Shown: positions 24,823 through 32,748 of the stretch, piece by piece
Layout of the letters: the number at the start of each line of letters is the position of its first letter
Numbering within the stretch: position 1 is the first letter of the stretch
NCBI GenBank assembly: GCA_016763475.1
Contig: JAESTV010000279.1
Span: 1 to 34,864 of the forward strand
From: Roseicyclus sp.
GTDB taxonomy: Bacteria; Pseudomonadota; Alphaproteobacteria; Rhodobacterales; Rhodobacteraceae
Length of the DNA stretch: 34,864 bases
Direction: 5' to 3'
Made by a program: the position numbers and the translations under genes
Notes under the pieces: model-generated
Database searches by the model: none
Told to the model about the DNA's origin: nothing
The model's input: only the letters and a program-made list of their open reading frames with translations

Positions 24823-25737
24823 TCAGATCAACGAAATCAACACAATGGCAGCAAGGAGCGTGCCCCAACAGCGCCAAAGCACCCGGACAGCGGCGCTGAT
24901 ATCGGCAGCTGTAGCATCCCGAGTGCCCTCCGGGTTCAGCATCGCGTCATCGGTCATTGCGCCGCCATAAACGCGCGGACCAGACAGCGACAGGCCAAGG
25001 GCGCGGGCCATCGCGGCCTCTGGCCAACCCGCATTAACCGAGCGGTGTTTGCCACCGTCGCGGTGCGCGATGCGGAGGCTATCCAACCCATGACTCAGCC
25101 CGATCAGCAGCGCCGTAAGGCGCGCCGGGATGTAATTGAGCAGGTCGTCAAGGCGGGCGGCAGCCCACCCGAAGGATTCATGGCGCGCCGTCCGATGACC
25201 AATCATCGAATCGGCGGTGTTGGTGATTTTGTAGACCAACAGCCCCGGCAACCCACCGATCAGGAACCAGAAGGCGGGCGCGATCACACCGTCCGACAGG
25301 TTCTCTGCCGCGCTTTCGATGGCGGCGCGGGCAACGGCGTGGTTGTCCAGATCACCCGTGTCACGCCCTACAATCATTGCAACCGAGCGACGTCCGTCCG
25401 TCAGCGACCGTCGAAGACCATCAGCCACAGCCGTCACATGATCCACCAGGGAGCGTTGCGCCAACAAGATCGCTGCGCCGAGGATCTGCCAGAGCCATCC
25501 CAGCGGCAGTGCGGCGATCAGCCAGCCAAGCGCCAGCGCCCCACAGACCAGCGCCGCCATGACCAGCGCCCCCTTCAAGCGGCGATGACCCCGGCAATTG
25601 AACTGCCGGTCACAGGCCCCGATCAATTGCCCGATCAAGACCACAGGGTGCGGCACCCGCGACCAGAGCCATCGCGGTTCCCCCGCCACACCATCCAGCA
25701 CCATCGCCACAAGTAGAAGCGGCGCGGTGGCGATCAT
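24823..25737 (-). CDS. cbiB: Adenosylcobinamide-phosphate synthase (CbiB/CobD)
   Basis: This is a 304-aa polytopic membrane protein. Family motifs are LVAMVLDGVAGEPRWLW, HPVVLIGQLIG, IVGRDTGDL, AAIESAAENLSDGVIAPAFW, KITNTADSMIGHR and LDDLLNYIPARLTALLI. It attaches aminopropanol phosphate to adenosylcobyric acid in cobalamin synthesis at the inner membrane. The ATG at 25737 overlaps the cobC stop (ATGA), so the two are coupled. That makes chemical sense because CobC makes the aminopropanol phosphate. Confidence 0.95.
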   Translation of the reverse strand: MIATAPLLLVAMVLDGVAGEPRWLWSRVPHPVVLIGQLIGACDRQFNCRGHRRLKGALVMAALVCGALALGWLIAALPLGWLWQILGAAILLAQRSLVDHVTAVADGLRRSLTDGRRSVAMIVGRDTGDLDNHAVARAAIESAAENLSDGVIAPAFWFLIGGLPGLLVYKITNTADSMIGHRTARHESFGWAAARLDDLLNYIPARLTALLIGLSHGLDSLRIAHRDGGKHRSVNAGWPEAAMARALGLSLSGPRVYGGAMTDDAMLNPEGTRDATAADISAAVRVLWRCWGTLLAAIVLISLI

Positions 25738-26711
25738 AAGGCGGCCTCCAGCCGTGCCCAATCCACCTCAGCCCCCGGAAGGCCCAGACGTATCCAGGTG
25801 GCGGAATAGGGGAAAATGCGGGTCCAGATGTGATGCCTGGCCAGCCGTTCCTGCCAGATCCGCGCATCCTCTCGCAGGGAATAGGTGCGAAAAAGTGACG
25901 TGCCGCCCACAAGTTCTGCCCCGGCGGCCTGCATCATTACATCCAGCCGCGTGGCGTCCCGGAACAGACGGGCGCGGGTGGCAACGGCCCACTCCTGATC
26001 CTCCAGCGCTCGGGCACCAATCTCCAGCGCCGGGCCAGACACCGGCCAAGGCCCCAGAAGCTCCCTAAGGCTGACAGACGGTGAGAATGTCGCCGGCAGG
26101 GCCATCGCAAAGCCAAGGCGTACCCCCGCAAGGCCCCAGAATTTGCCGAAACTCTTGAGGACAATGACACCGGGTTGGCCTGCCAGGGCGATATGGCTGC
26201 GCTCGGGCACAGTGTCACAAAAGCTCTCGTCGACGATGCTCAGGGGGCGGTTTCCAATCGCGGAAGCGGGCCACAAACGGCCATCAGGGTTGTTGGGGTG
26301 CACGTAGACATGAACCGGGTTTTCAGGGTCCAGCGGATTGCCCAACGTGCCGCGCGCCGCAAAGGCGGCGGCGTGTTCATTATAGGTGGGCGCCGGGATG
26401 TAGGCCCCCGACTGCTGCCCCAGGTCCACCAGATCGGGCATCCGCGCGATCAACGCAGAGGCCCCGGCGGCGGCAATGATCTCAACCTCGTCAGGGACCC
26501 CCCAAAACGCGCGTGCAGCGTGCAAAAGGCGGGTCATCGCCGCCTCATCAGGCAACCTGCCCCACAGATCCCGCGGCACATCGCCAACCGGATAGGCAAC
26601 CGGGTTGATCCCGGTGGACAGATCAAGCCAGTCCTCACGCGCGCCACCAAACCGGGCCGCGGCAGCATCAAGACCACCGCCGTGGTCACGTTTTGGGTAC
26701 GGGTCGCTCAT
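25734..26711 (-). CDS. cobC: Threonine-phosphate decarboxylase, PLP-dependent
   Basis: This is a 325-aa fold-type I PLP enzyme. The N-terminus (HGGGLDAAAARFGG, WLDLSTGINPVAYP) is diagnostic of the CobC (also named CobD) family. The PLP lysine is K186 in VIVLKSFGKFWGLAGVRLGF, and VHPNNPDGRLWP corresponds to the PNNPxG turn. It supplies (R)-1-amino-2-propanol phosphate for cobalamin. The start overlaps nothing upstream; the divergent or unrelated neighbour is the glutathionyl-hydroquinone reductase, which ends 21 bp away on the same strand. Confidence 0.94.
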   Translation of the reverse strand: MSDPYPKRDHGGGLDAAAARFGGAREDWLDLSTGINPVAYPVGDVPRDLWGRLPDEAAMTRLLHAARAFWGVPDEVEIIAAAGASALIARMPDLVDLGQQSGAYIPAPTYNEHAAAFAARGTLGNPLDPENPVHVYVHPNNPDGRLWPASAIGNRPLSIVDESFCDTVPERSHIALAGQPGVIVLKSFGKFWGLAGVRLGFAMALPATFSPSVSLRELLGPWPVSGPALEIGARALEDQEWAVATRARLFRDATRLDVMMQAAGAELVGGTSLFRTYSLREDARIWQERLARHHIWTRIFPYSATWIRLGLPGAEVDWARLEAAL

Positions 26712-26731
26712 ATCCCCTTATGAGGCGGAAA

Positions 26732-27757
26732 TCAGGCCGCCTGCAATGCGCCCCGGCCATGGGGCTCTGCCCAATTGATCTGCGGATTGATTGGGATGAT
26801 CCGGTGCGGATTGATGCTGTCGTGGCTGTAGTGATAATGGCGCACGATATGGTTGAAATTCACCGTCTCGGCAATGCCCGGCCATTGATACAATTCCCGC
26901 GTGTAGGCCCAGAGGTTAGGGTAATCGACGATCCGCCTGCGGTTACACTTGAAGTGCAGATGATAGACCAGATCGAAGCGCACAAGGGTGGTGAACAGGC
27001 GCCAGTCAGCTTCGGTGATCCTGCCCCCCGTGAGGTAGCGATTATCGGCCAGCAGCCCCTCAATCCAGTCAAGCGCGTCAAACAGGGTGTGAACGGCGGC
27101 GTCATAGGCGCCTTGGGTCGTCGCAAACCCCGACTTGTAGACGCCGTTGTTGACCTCGGAATAAATCCGGGTGTTCACCTCATCAATGTAAGGGCGAAGC
27201 GCGTCGGGGTAGTAATCATCAACGTTGCCGGTGATGCCGTTGAAGGCGGTGTTGAACATCCGAATGATCTCGGAACTTTCATTGGACACGATGGTCTCGC
27301 GGTGTTTGTCCCACAGGATCGGCACCGTCACGCGGGTTGTCACGCCGGGTTGGGCTTTGGTGTAGAGGTCACGGGCGAAGGGCAGGCCGTAAAGCGTATC
27401 CCCGGTCGCCCCGTCCGTGGCCCCGCCGGTCGCCCCGCCCGCATCCCCGTCAAAATCCGTCCCGAAATGCCAGCCATCCTCCAGCATATCCGGATGCACA
27501 ACCGAGATGTCGATATGCTCCTGCAACCCCTTGAGGGCACGGAAGATCAGCGTGCGATTGGCCCACGGGCAGGCGTGGGAGACATAGAGGTGGTAATGCC
27601 CGCTTGCCGCGCCAAACCCACCCTCGCCGCTTGGGCCAGCACTGCCATCAGCGGTGATCCAATTGCGAAACTGCGCCTCGGCGCGTTTGAATGCACCGCC
27701 GGAGCCTTTGGTATCATACCAGGTGTCGTGCCACGTGCCGTCGATCAGCAGCCCCAT
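26732..27757 (-). CDS. Glutathionyl-hydroquinone reductase (Xi-class GST)
   Basis: This is a 341-aa protein from the ATG at 27757, chosen because GGAG lies six bases upstream and MGLLIDGTWHDTWYDT is the family start; an ATG four codons earlier is possible. The active Cys is in YVSHACPWANRTLIF. FNTAFNGITG and LYNQ-like FKCNRRRIVDYPNLWAYTRELYQWPG are typical of YqjG/PcpF-type enzymes. It reduces glutathionyl-hydroquinones using glutathione. A low-complexity run, DFDGDAGGATGGATDGATGD, sits before LYGLPFARDLY, where I would expect a shorter DGATGDTLYG. Confidence 0.93.
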   Translation of the reverse strand: MGLLIDGTWHDTWYDTKGSGGAFKRAEAQFRNWITADGSAGPSGEGGFGAASGHYHLYVSHACPWANRTLIFRALKGLQEHIDISVVHPDMLEDGWHFGTDFDGDAGGATGGATDGATGDTLYGLPFARDLYTKAQPGVTTRVTVPILWDKHRETIVSNESSEIIRMFNTAFNGITGNVDDYYPDALRPYIDEVNTRIYSEVNNGVYKSGFATTQGAYDAAVHTLFDALDWIEGLLADNRYLTGGRITEADWRLFTTLVRFDLVYHLHFKCNRRRIVDYPNLWAYTRELYQWPGIAETVNFNHIVRHYHYSHDSINPHRIIPINPQINWAEPHGRGALQAA

Positions 27758-28062
27758 TTTCGTCTCCATTTTTGTTCGGACCCTATGTAACGCGGTTGGC
27801 GGGCACCTTTAAACGCACCCTCGCGCAGGGGCGGCTCCGCATTCGCGCACAGGGGGGCGCACAGGGGGCGCCAAAACCCCACCCGTTCTTGCAAAATATA
27901 TCCCAATGGGTGTTTTGGGATGTGTAATGAAACAAGGGTTTGTTCACCTCGATCAGGTATTCTCATCACGCCGCCGCCCGAAAACCGGACATATGTCATT
28001 GACCTGACATGAAAGAATGTCACGGTCCCACCCTGTGACCCAAACTTACGTCAGAGAACCCG
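27758..28062. other. Intergenic region with a hairpin and a palindromic site
   Basis: No ORF of coding character is visible. ATCCCAA (27900-27906) and TTGGGAT (27915-27921) form a 7-bp hairpin with an eight-base loop and no T-tract. Closer to the next gene, ATGTCA (27993-27998) and TGACAT (28005-28010) form an inverted repeat, and ATGTCA recurs at 28017-28022. The stretch near 27840-27860 is G-rich. Confidence 0.45.
27993..28022 (+). promoter_or_regulatory. ATGTCA/TGACAT operator-like cluster
   Basis: A 6-6-6 inverted repeat (ATGTCA, six bases, TGACAT) is followed by a third half-site seven bases on. It lies 41-70 bp upstream of the 28063 start codon, the right distance for a promoter-overlapping operator. 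Confidence 0.4.
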
Positions 28063-28413
28063 ATGTCCGAATACCTACCCCAAGAGATCCGCGACCAACT
28101 GGCCGCGTCCCAGCGCAACGTGAAGCGCAAACGTGCCACCCGGTCTGTCCACATCGGCGATGAGGCGTTTGCGATTCTGGAAATGTCCGACGATGGCTTT
28201 GCCGTCGGCGCAGAAGAGGCCCCGCGCCTGCGCGGCTTGATCGACATCTATGAAGGCTCGCGGCATCTTTATCAGGCGCTGATTATTGCCTCGTCCCAAG
28301 ACGGGGATCTGATGCGATACGATTTCAAACGCAACACCGCCGCCGTTTACAACGCGCCGGTTGATTTTGAAGTTGCGGACATACGCCCCATGGGATTGCT
28401 GTCCAAAACCTGA
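28063..28413 (+). CDS. Unknown 116-aa cytoplasmic protein
   Basis: This protein has no signal peptide or membrane segment. The N-terminal 30 residues are basic (QRNVKRKRATRSVHI) and the rest alternates in a beta-rich pattern (EAFAILEMSDDGFAVGAEEAPRLRGLIDIYEGSRHLYQALIIAS). The layout, a basic start then a small beta-barrel-like domain, faintly recalls PilZ, but the RxxxR and DxSxxG motifs are not convincing, so I do not assign it. The inverted repeat upstream suggests regulated expression. The gap to dgcN is 150 bp. Confidence 0.6.
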   Translation: MSEYLPQEIRDQLAASQRNVKRKRATRSVHIGDEAFAILEMSDDGFAVGAEEAPRLRGLIDIYEGSRHLYQALIIASSQDGDLMRYDFKRNTAAVYNAPVDFEVADIRPMGLLSKT

Positions 28414-28516
28414 GCGTTACGCACAATTTTCCGATCTATTTGGCCAGTGGCGCAATATTTTCCCGCCAATGGCCCCATGCTCACCCATCATTTCGCAGTA
28501 ATTGCGCCACGGTGCG

Positions 28517-28527
28517 GGTAATTTACC
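28517..28527 (+). promoter_or_regulatory. Short palindrome upstream of dgcN
   Basis: GGTAATTTACC is a perfect 5-1-5 palindrome 37 bp before the dgcN start. GCAGT (28495-28499) and ACTGC (28531-28535) lie symmetrically outside it. It could be the site of a D-glutamate-responsive regulator; none is encoded in the window. Confidence 0.3.
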
Positions 28528-28563
28528 GCAACTGCTGGTCAATTTGGAGAAGGGGGGCATTCC

Positions 28564-29565
28564 ATGATCGAAACGCCATATCTTTTGTTTCTGGGTGACG
28601 CGCCTGACCAACTGGGCGCGAAAGTTGCGCAGGGTATCCGCGATTGGCGGCCCGAAAATGTCATCGCGCAGTTCCGCATGGACGGCTGCAAAGCCGATGT
28701 GAAGGTCGCTGATATGGACCTTGCCGCTGCCAAAGCATCCGGCGCAAAGACGTTGGTAATTGGCGTAGCAAACCAGGGCGGCACTATGTCCAGCGCCTGG
28801 AAACGAGTGTTGATCGAGGCGTTGTCTGAGGGCTTCGATATCGCCTCTGGCATGCACAGTTTGCTGCGGAATGAGCCTGACCTTGTTGCAGTCGCCAGGG
28901 AATATGGCCGCGAGTTACATGATGTACGTATCCCCTCGGTGACCTATCCAATCGCCAATGGTATCAAACGTTCTGGCAAACGCTGCCTTGCGGTGGGCAC
29001 CGATTGCTCAGCCGGGAAAATGTACACGGCGCTGGCGATGGATAAGGAGATGAAAGCGCGGGGCCTGAAATCCTCGTTCCGCGCCACGGGTCAGACTGGC
29101 ATTCTGGTTACCGGTGATGGCGTCCCGCTGGATGCGGTTGTGGCCGACTTCATGGCCGGCGCGGTGGAATGGCTGACCCCTGACAATGACGCCGACCACT
29201 GGGACATGATCGAGGGCCAGGGCAGCCTGTTCCACATCTCCTTTTCCGGGGTCACTTTGGCGCTGATCCATGGCGGTCAGCCCGATGCGCTGATCCTGTC
29301 TCATGAACCCACACGGACGCACATGCGCGGCCTCCCCAGCTATTCCCTCCCAACTCTGGAGGCCCTGCGTGACACCGCCCTGCCGCTGGCCCGGATCGCG
29401 AATCCGAACGCAGAGGTTGTCGGCATTTCCGTCAACACCGCCGCATTGGGAGAAGATGAGGCGCTGCAATGTCTGCACGACATCGAAAAACGCATGGGCC
29501 TGCCCACCGCTGATCCGTTTCGCCAGGGCGCGGCCCGCCTGTGTGACGCGCTGGAGGCCCTATGA
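28564..29565 (+). CDS. dgcN: D-glutamate N-acetyltransferase DgcN (DUF1611 family)
   Basis: This is a 333-aa protein with a strong GGAGAAGGGGGG region upstream. It has the DUF1611 layout: an N-terminal Rossmann-like domain (LLFLGDAPDQLGAKVAQGI) and a C-terminal P-loop-like domain with AVGTDCSAGKMYTALAM. FRATGQTGILVTGDGVPLDAVVADFMAGA and HEPTRTHMRGL are strongly conserved in the family. DgcN-type proteins are reported to acetylate D-glutamate as the first step of its catabolism in marine bacteria, with DgcA racemising the product. It lies 22 bp before dgcA. Confidence 0.88.
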   Translation: MIETPYLLFLGDAPDQLGAKVAQGIRDWRPENVIAQFRMDGCKADVKVADMDLAAAKASGAKTLVIGVANQGGTMSSAWKRVLIEALSEGFDIASGMHSLLRNEPDLVAVAREYGRELHDVRIPSVTYPIANGIKRSGKRCLAVGTDCSAGKMYTALAMDKEMKARGLKSSFRATGQTGILVTGDGVPLDAVVADFMAGAVEWLTPDNDADHWDMIEGQGSLFHISFSGVTLALIHGGQPDALILSHEPTRTHMRGLPSYSLPTLEALRDTALPLARIANPNAEVVGISVNTAALGEDEALQCLHDIEKRMGLPTADPFRQGAARLCDALEAL

Positions 29566-29587
29566 TCCCTCGCGTCCCGGAGGCGGT

Positions 29588-30703
29588 ATGACCCCCCGCA
29601 CCCTGCGCCTCACCCGTGACAGTTTTCGCCTTGCCGAGGTCTTCACGATCTCTCGTGGATCGCGCACCGAGGCCAAGGTCTTGACGTTACATATCGAGCA
29701 GGATGGCCATGTGGGGCGCGGCGAATGTGTGCCTTACGGGCGTTACGGCGAAACGCTGGATAGCGTAGCCGCGCAGATCGAGGGGTATATCGCGGGTGGA
29801 AATCTTGCCGCGATGCCCGCAGGTGCCGCCCGTAATGCCGTCGATTGTGCGCTCATTGATCTGGACGCAAAGACTCAAGGGGTCCGCGCCTGGGATCTTC
29901 TGCGCCAACCCGCACCCGGTCCCGTCACCAGCGCCTTCACCCTGTCGCTGGACAGCCCCCGGAACATGCGCGCCTCTGCCGCCAAACACGCCTTTCGCCC
30001 GCTTCTGAAAATCAAACTCGGAACACCGGACGACATGGCCCGGCTCGAAGCGGTGCGCCAAGGCGCCCCTGACGCCGCAATCATTGTCGATGCAAATGAG
30101 GGTTGGACAGCCGAAGTCTACACCGACCTCGCCCCGCATCTGGTGCGCCTTGGGGTGCAGATGGTGGAGCAACCCCTGCCTGCCGGTGAAGACAATATGC
30201 TTGCCGAAATTGCACGCCCCTTGCCGGTGTGCGCGGACGAAAGCTGCCACTCCCGCGCGTCGCTGCCTGCCCTCAAAGGCAAGTACGACATGCTCAACAT
30301 CAAACTCGACAAGACCGGCGGGCTGACCGAGGCGTTGGCATTGCGGGATGCGGCGCGGGCCGAAGGCTACACGGTGATGGTCGGCTGTATGGTTGGGTCG
30401 TCCCTTGCCATGGCGCCCGCAATGTTGGTGGCTCAGGGGGCTGACCTGGTGGACCTCGACGGCCCGCTTCTGTTGGCCGAAGACCGCAGGCCGCCGCTGC
30501 GCTTTGACGGCTCCGTTGTTCACCTCCCGAGGCGGCGCTTTGGGGGTAATACCCTGCGGCCATCTTCCATTTGCCCTAAATATTCCGGGGGTTTGGGGGC
30601 AGCGCCCCCATTCGGTCGCCGGGCAAAAGCAACAGTAAAACCAGATCACGCCCTTGTGGGGTGCGCCGCGCACGTCAGCCTATATCCTCCGCCCCAACTT
30701 TGA
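29588..30703 (+). CDS. dgcA: N-acetyl-D-glutamate racemase DgcA (enolase superfamily), frameshifted 3' end
   Basis: The ATG at 29588 has GGAGG four bases upstream. The enolase-superfamily barrel is complete: LKIKLG with the KxK pair, VDANEGW and VEQPLP metal-binding strands, CADES, and NIKLDKTGGLTEAL. From about 30524 the frame gives a basic, repeat-derived tail to 30703. One base over, the same DNA reads PPEAALWG followed by TAA at 30547-30549, which is the end I expect for this family. Loss of one C near 30524 explains both. The natural protein is about 320 aa, and the extra ~50 residues encode an intergenic hairpin, not a domain. Confidence 0.85.
   Translation: MTPRTLRLTRDSFRLAEVFTISRGSRTEAKVLTLHIEQDGHVGRGECVPYGRYGETLDSVAAQIEGYIAGGNLAAMPAGAARNAVDCALIDLDAKTQGVRAWDLLRQPAPGPVTSAFTLSLDSPRNMRASAAKHAFRPLLKIKLGTPDDMARLEAVRQGAPDAAIIVDANEGWTAEVYTDLAPHLVRLGVQMVEQPLPAGEDNMLAEIARPLPVCADESCHSRASLPALKGKYDMLNIKLDKTGGLTEALALRDAARAEGYTVMVGCMVGSSLAMAPAMLVAQGADLVDLDGPLLLAEDRRPPLRFDGSVVHLPRRRFGGNTLRPSSICPKYSGGLGAAPPFGRRAKATVKPDHALVGCAAHVSLYPPPQL
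30594..30610. terminator. GC-rich hairpin downstream of dgcA
   Basis: TGGGGGC, a three-base loop AGC, then GCCCCCA form a perfect 7-bp stem. It follows AAATATTCCGGGGGTT, a combination I recall as common downstream of genes in Rhodobacteraceae. There is no T-tract. It lies inside the frameshifted tail of dgcA. Confidence 0.5.
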
Positions 30704-30716
30704 CCGGAGACCTGTC

Positions 30717-31547
30717 ATGCGCTTCATCCTTGCCACTCCCCCCGCACTTCTCAGCACTCTCGCACTTCTCAGCACCCTGGCACTTCTCGCCAGCCCCGCC
30801 CTCGCCTGCGGTCCGGACACCGATTGCGCCGTTCCGGGTGACCGCACCTACCGCCTCTATGTCCCTGACACCGACGGCCCGGTCGGGGCCTTCTTTCACG
30901 CCCACGGCTATCGCGGCTCTGCTGGCGGCGCGATGGGCAACCAGGCCCTGCGTGCCATGGCGGACCGGCTGGGGATGGCGTTCATTGCGATGAACGCAGA
31001 CGCCGATGATTGGAACCTCGCCCACCGCCCACAGGCACCAGATCAGGCCGAAGCGGCGGAATATGACTACGTCACCGCTGTGATCGAAGACGTCGCGTCC
31101 CGGATTGATCTGGACCAGACCCGGATGATTGCCACTGGCTTCAGCGCCGGCGGAATGATGACATGGACCCTCGCCTGCGCCATGGGTGACAGGTTCGCGG
31201 GTTTCATCCCCTATTCCGGCACCTTTTGGCAAAGCGCCCCCGCCACTTGCCCGACCCCGGCGGCAGATCTGGTCCATATCCACGGCGAACTTGATACCGT
31301 TGTGCCGATGGAAGGCCGCGCAATTGCCGGGACACGGCAGGGCAATGTCTATGATGTCATGTCGATGTATGCCGATTTTGGGCAGCAGGGTGCAACCGTG
31401 TTACAGGAGATGCCCGAGGGCCTGACTTGTTTTACACGGGAAAATGCGGCCGGGACGATCCTTGATCTGTGTATGTTTGACGGTGGCCATTCCTTTTCCG
31501 CTGCCCGCGTCGAATGGGCCATTGAACGGATCCTGTCGCGGCTTTGA
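30717..31547 (+). CDS. Secreted alpha/beta-hydrolase, LpqC/PHB-depolymerase-like esterase
   Basis: This is a 276-aa protein with GGAG upstream of the ATG at 30717. A Sec signal peptide ends at PALA before CGPDTDC. The nucleophile Ser is in ATGFSAGGMMTW, the acid is probably in HGELDTVVP, and the His is in FDGGHSFSAA. GYRGSAGGAMGNQALRAMAD is the LpqC-type oxyanion region. It should hydrolyse an ester such as a feruloyl, acetyl or short polyhydroxyalkanoate ester outside the cytoplasm; the substrate cannot be told. Four or more cysteines suggest disulfides. Confidence 0.85.
   Translation: MRFILATPPALLSTLALLSTLALLASPALACGPDTDCAVPGDRTYRLYVPDTDGPVGAFFHAHGYRGSAGGAMGNQALRAMADRLGMAFIAMNADADDWNLAHRPQAPDQAEAAEYDYVTAVIEDVASRIDLDQTRMIATGFSAGGMMTWTLACAMGDRFAGFIPYSGTFWQSAPATCPTPAADLVHIHGELDTVVPMEGRAIAGTRQGNVYDVMSMYADFGQQGATVLQEMPEGLTCFTRENAAGTILDLCMFDGGHSFSAARVEWAIERILSRL
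30744..30791. repeat. 18-bp tandem repeat in a signal-peptide region
   Basis: GCACTTCTCAGCACTCTC at 30744-30761 is followed by GCACTTCTCAGCACCCTG at 30762-30779 and a partial third copy to 30791. It encodes ALLSTL repeats in the hydrophobic core of the esterase's signal peptide, and unit changes keep the frame. Confidence 0.75.
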
Positions 31548-31566
31548 CCTTTTGCCGCGCAGGGTT

Positions 31567-31605
31567 CTCCGAAAACCGGTTTCCACTTTTGGGATTGCGC
31601 TCTAA
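31567..31605 (-). repeat. Dispersed palindromic repeat, copy B
   Basis: CCGAAAACCGGTTTCCACTT followed by TTGGGATTGCGC is the inverse orientation of the repeat at 18375-18411. It lies in the 94-bp gap between the esterase and the aminotransferase and can form a hairpin. Confidence 0.6.
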
Positions 31606-31641
31606 TCCTTGGATGACCCGCCGTTTGAAGGAGCCGCGCCG

Positions 31642-32496
31642 ATGACCCGAACCGTATATGTGAACGGAACCTATCTGCCTGAACATGAGGCGACCGTATC
31701 GATCTTTGACCGGGGCTTCCTGTTTGCCGATGGCGTTTATGAGGTCACAAGTGTTCTCGACGGCAAGCTGATCGACTTTGCAGGCCATGCGAAGCGGCTA
31801 CAACGGTCCCTGGATGAGTTGGAGATGGCCAACCCGACCACGGAAGATGAGCTGCTGGCGATCCACCGTGAACTTGTGCGGGCCAACACCATCACCGAAG
31901 GGCTGATCTACCTGCAAATCACCCGTGGCGCAGCGGATCGAGATTTTGCCTACCCCGAGGGGGTGACGCCAACAATTGTGCTGTTCACCCAAGCCAAAAC
32001 CGGGCTGGCGGACAACCCGATGGCGAAGGTTGGCATGAAGGTGATCTCGATCGAAGATCAACGTTGGGGTCGGCGCGATATCAAGACGGTGCAACTGCTG
32101 TACCCCTCGATGGGCAAGATGGCCGCCAAGGCGGCCGGCGCCCATGATGCGTGGATGGTGGAGGACGGCGTTGTGACCGAAGGCACGTCGAACAACGCCT
32201 ATATCGTGAAGGGCAACACAATCATCACCCGGCAACTTGGCCACGAAATTCTGAGCGGCATCACCCGCGCCGCCGTCCTGCGGATGGCCCGTGAGGCGCA
32301 GATGAAGGTGGACGAACGCCCGTTCACCATCGACGAGGCCAAGGCTGCGGATGAGGCGTTTGTCACCTCGGCCTCAACCTTTGTGATGCCGGTGGTGGAG
32401 ATCGACGGCGTGGCCATTGGAACCGGCGCGCCCGGTGCCGTGGCCACACGTCTGCGTGAGATCTATCTGGACGAAATGCGGAAGGCGGCGATTTAA
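31642..32496 (+). CDS. dat: D-amino-acid aminotransferase
   Basis: This is a 284-aa fold-type IV PLP enzyme. AAGGAG lies eight bases before the ATG at 31642. The PLP lysine is K148 in RDIKTVQLL, and VTEGTSNNAYIV and LSGITRAAVL bind the cofactor phosphate. VYVNGTYLPEHEATVSIFDR at the start and YLQITRGAADRDFAYP are typical of the D-alanine aminotransferase group rather than branched-chain enzymes. It transfers the amino group between D-amino acids and 2-oxo acids, producing or consuming D-Glu and D-Ala. Its closeness to dgcN-dgcA suggests a shared role in D-amino-acid use. Confidence 0.9.
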   Translation: MTRTVYVNGTYLPEHEATVSIFDRGFLFADGVYEVTSVLDGKLIDFAGHAKRLQRSLDELEMANPTTEDELLAIHRELVRANTITEGLIYLQITRGAADRDFAYPEGVTPTIVLFTQAKTGLADNPMAKVGMKVISIEDQRWGRRDIKTVQLLYPSMGKMAAKAAGAHDAWMVEDGVVTEGTSNNAYIVKGNTIITRQLGHEILSGITRAAVLRMAREAQMKVDERPFTIDEAKAADEAFVTSASTFVMPVVEIDGVAIGTGAPGAVATRLREIYLDEMRKAAI

Positions 32497-32745
32497 CCTG
32501 CGCCCCGGCGCTTGACCGGTCTGTAGGGGTTTCGCCCAGGCTTCGCCTGATCGACCAATGCGAGGGTTTGGGTGTGGCCGCCAAAGCCTTCGTCAAGGCG
32601 GAAGAACGTGATGCCGTCAGCGGCACTGCCCGTCAGCCGCTCCAGCCCCAGGCGTCGCCGTAGAAGGATGCCATCCGCCCGACATCGTCGCAGCGGATGG
32701 CAATTTCGCCTAAAGCACGAACCCGGAAGCCGCGATCCGGGCCGC
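32493..32745 (-). pseudogene. VOC/glyoxalase-family relic
   Basis: On the minus strand, RVRALGEIAIRCDDVGRMAS followed by FYGDAWG (from about 32722) is the start of a VOC-superfamily protein. Near 32645-32655 the frame breaks; one base over, LERLTGSAADGITFFRLDEG then FGGHTQTLALVDQ continues the family sequence to a stop at 32493. Restoring one base would give D-A/V-LGLERL. No start codon remains; the frame runs instead into a tandem repeat. The homologous part is about 75 residues, so the C-terminal half of the domain is also absent. Confidence 0.75.
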
Positions 32746-32748
32746 CCC

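Noticed and set aside
26693-27790. 365-codon open frame antisense to the glutathionyl-hydroquinone reductase
   Set aside because: The true gene has the CPW active site and family start. This frame mirrors it and has no family features.
29687-30673. 328-codon open frame antisense to dgcA
   Set aside because: dgcA has all enolase-superfamily motifs; this is a shadow frame.
30550-30703. C-terminal extension of DgcA as a new domain
   Set aside because: It encodes a hairpin and other intergenic DNA, and the expected stop lies one frame away.
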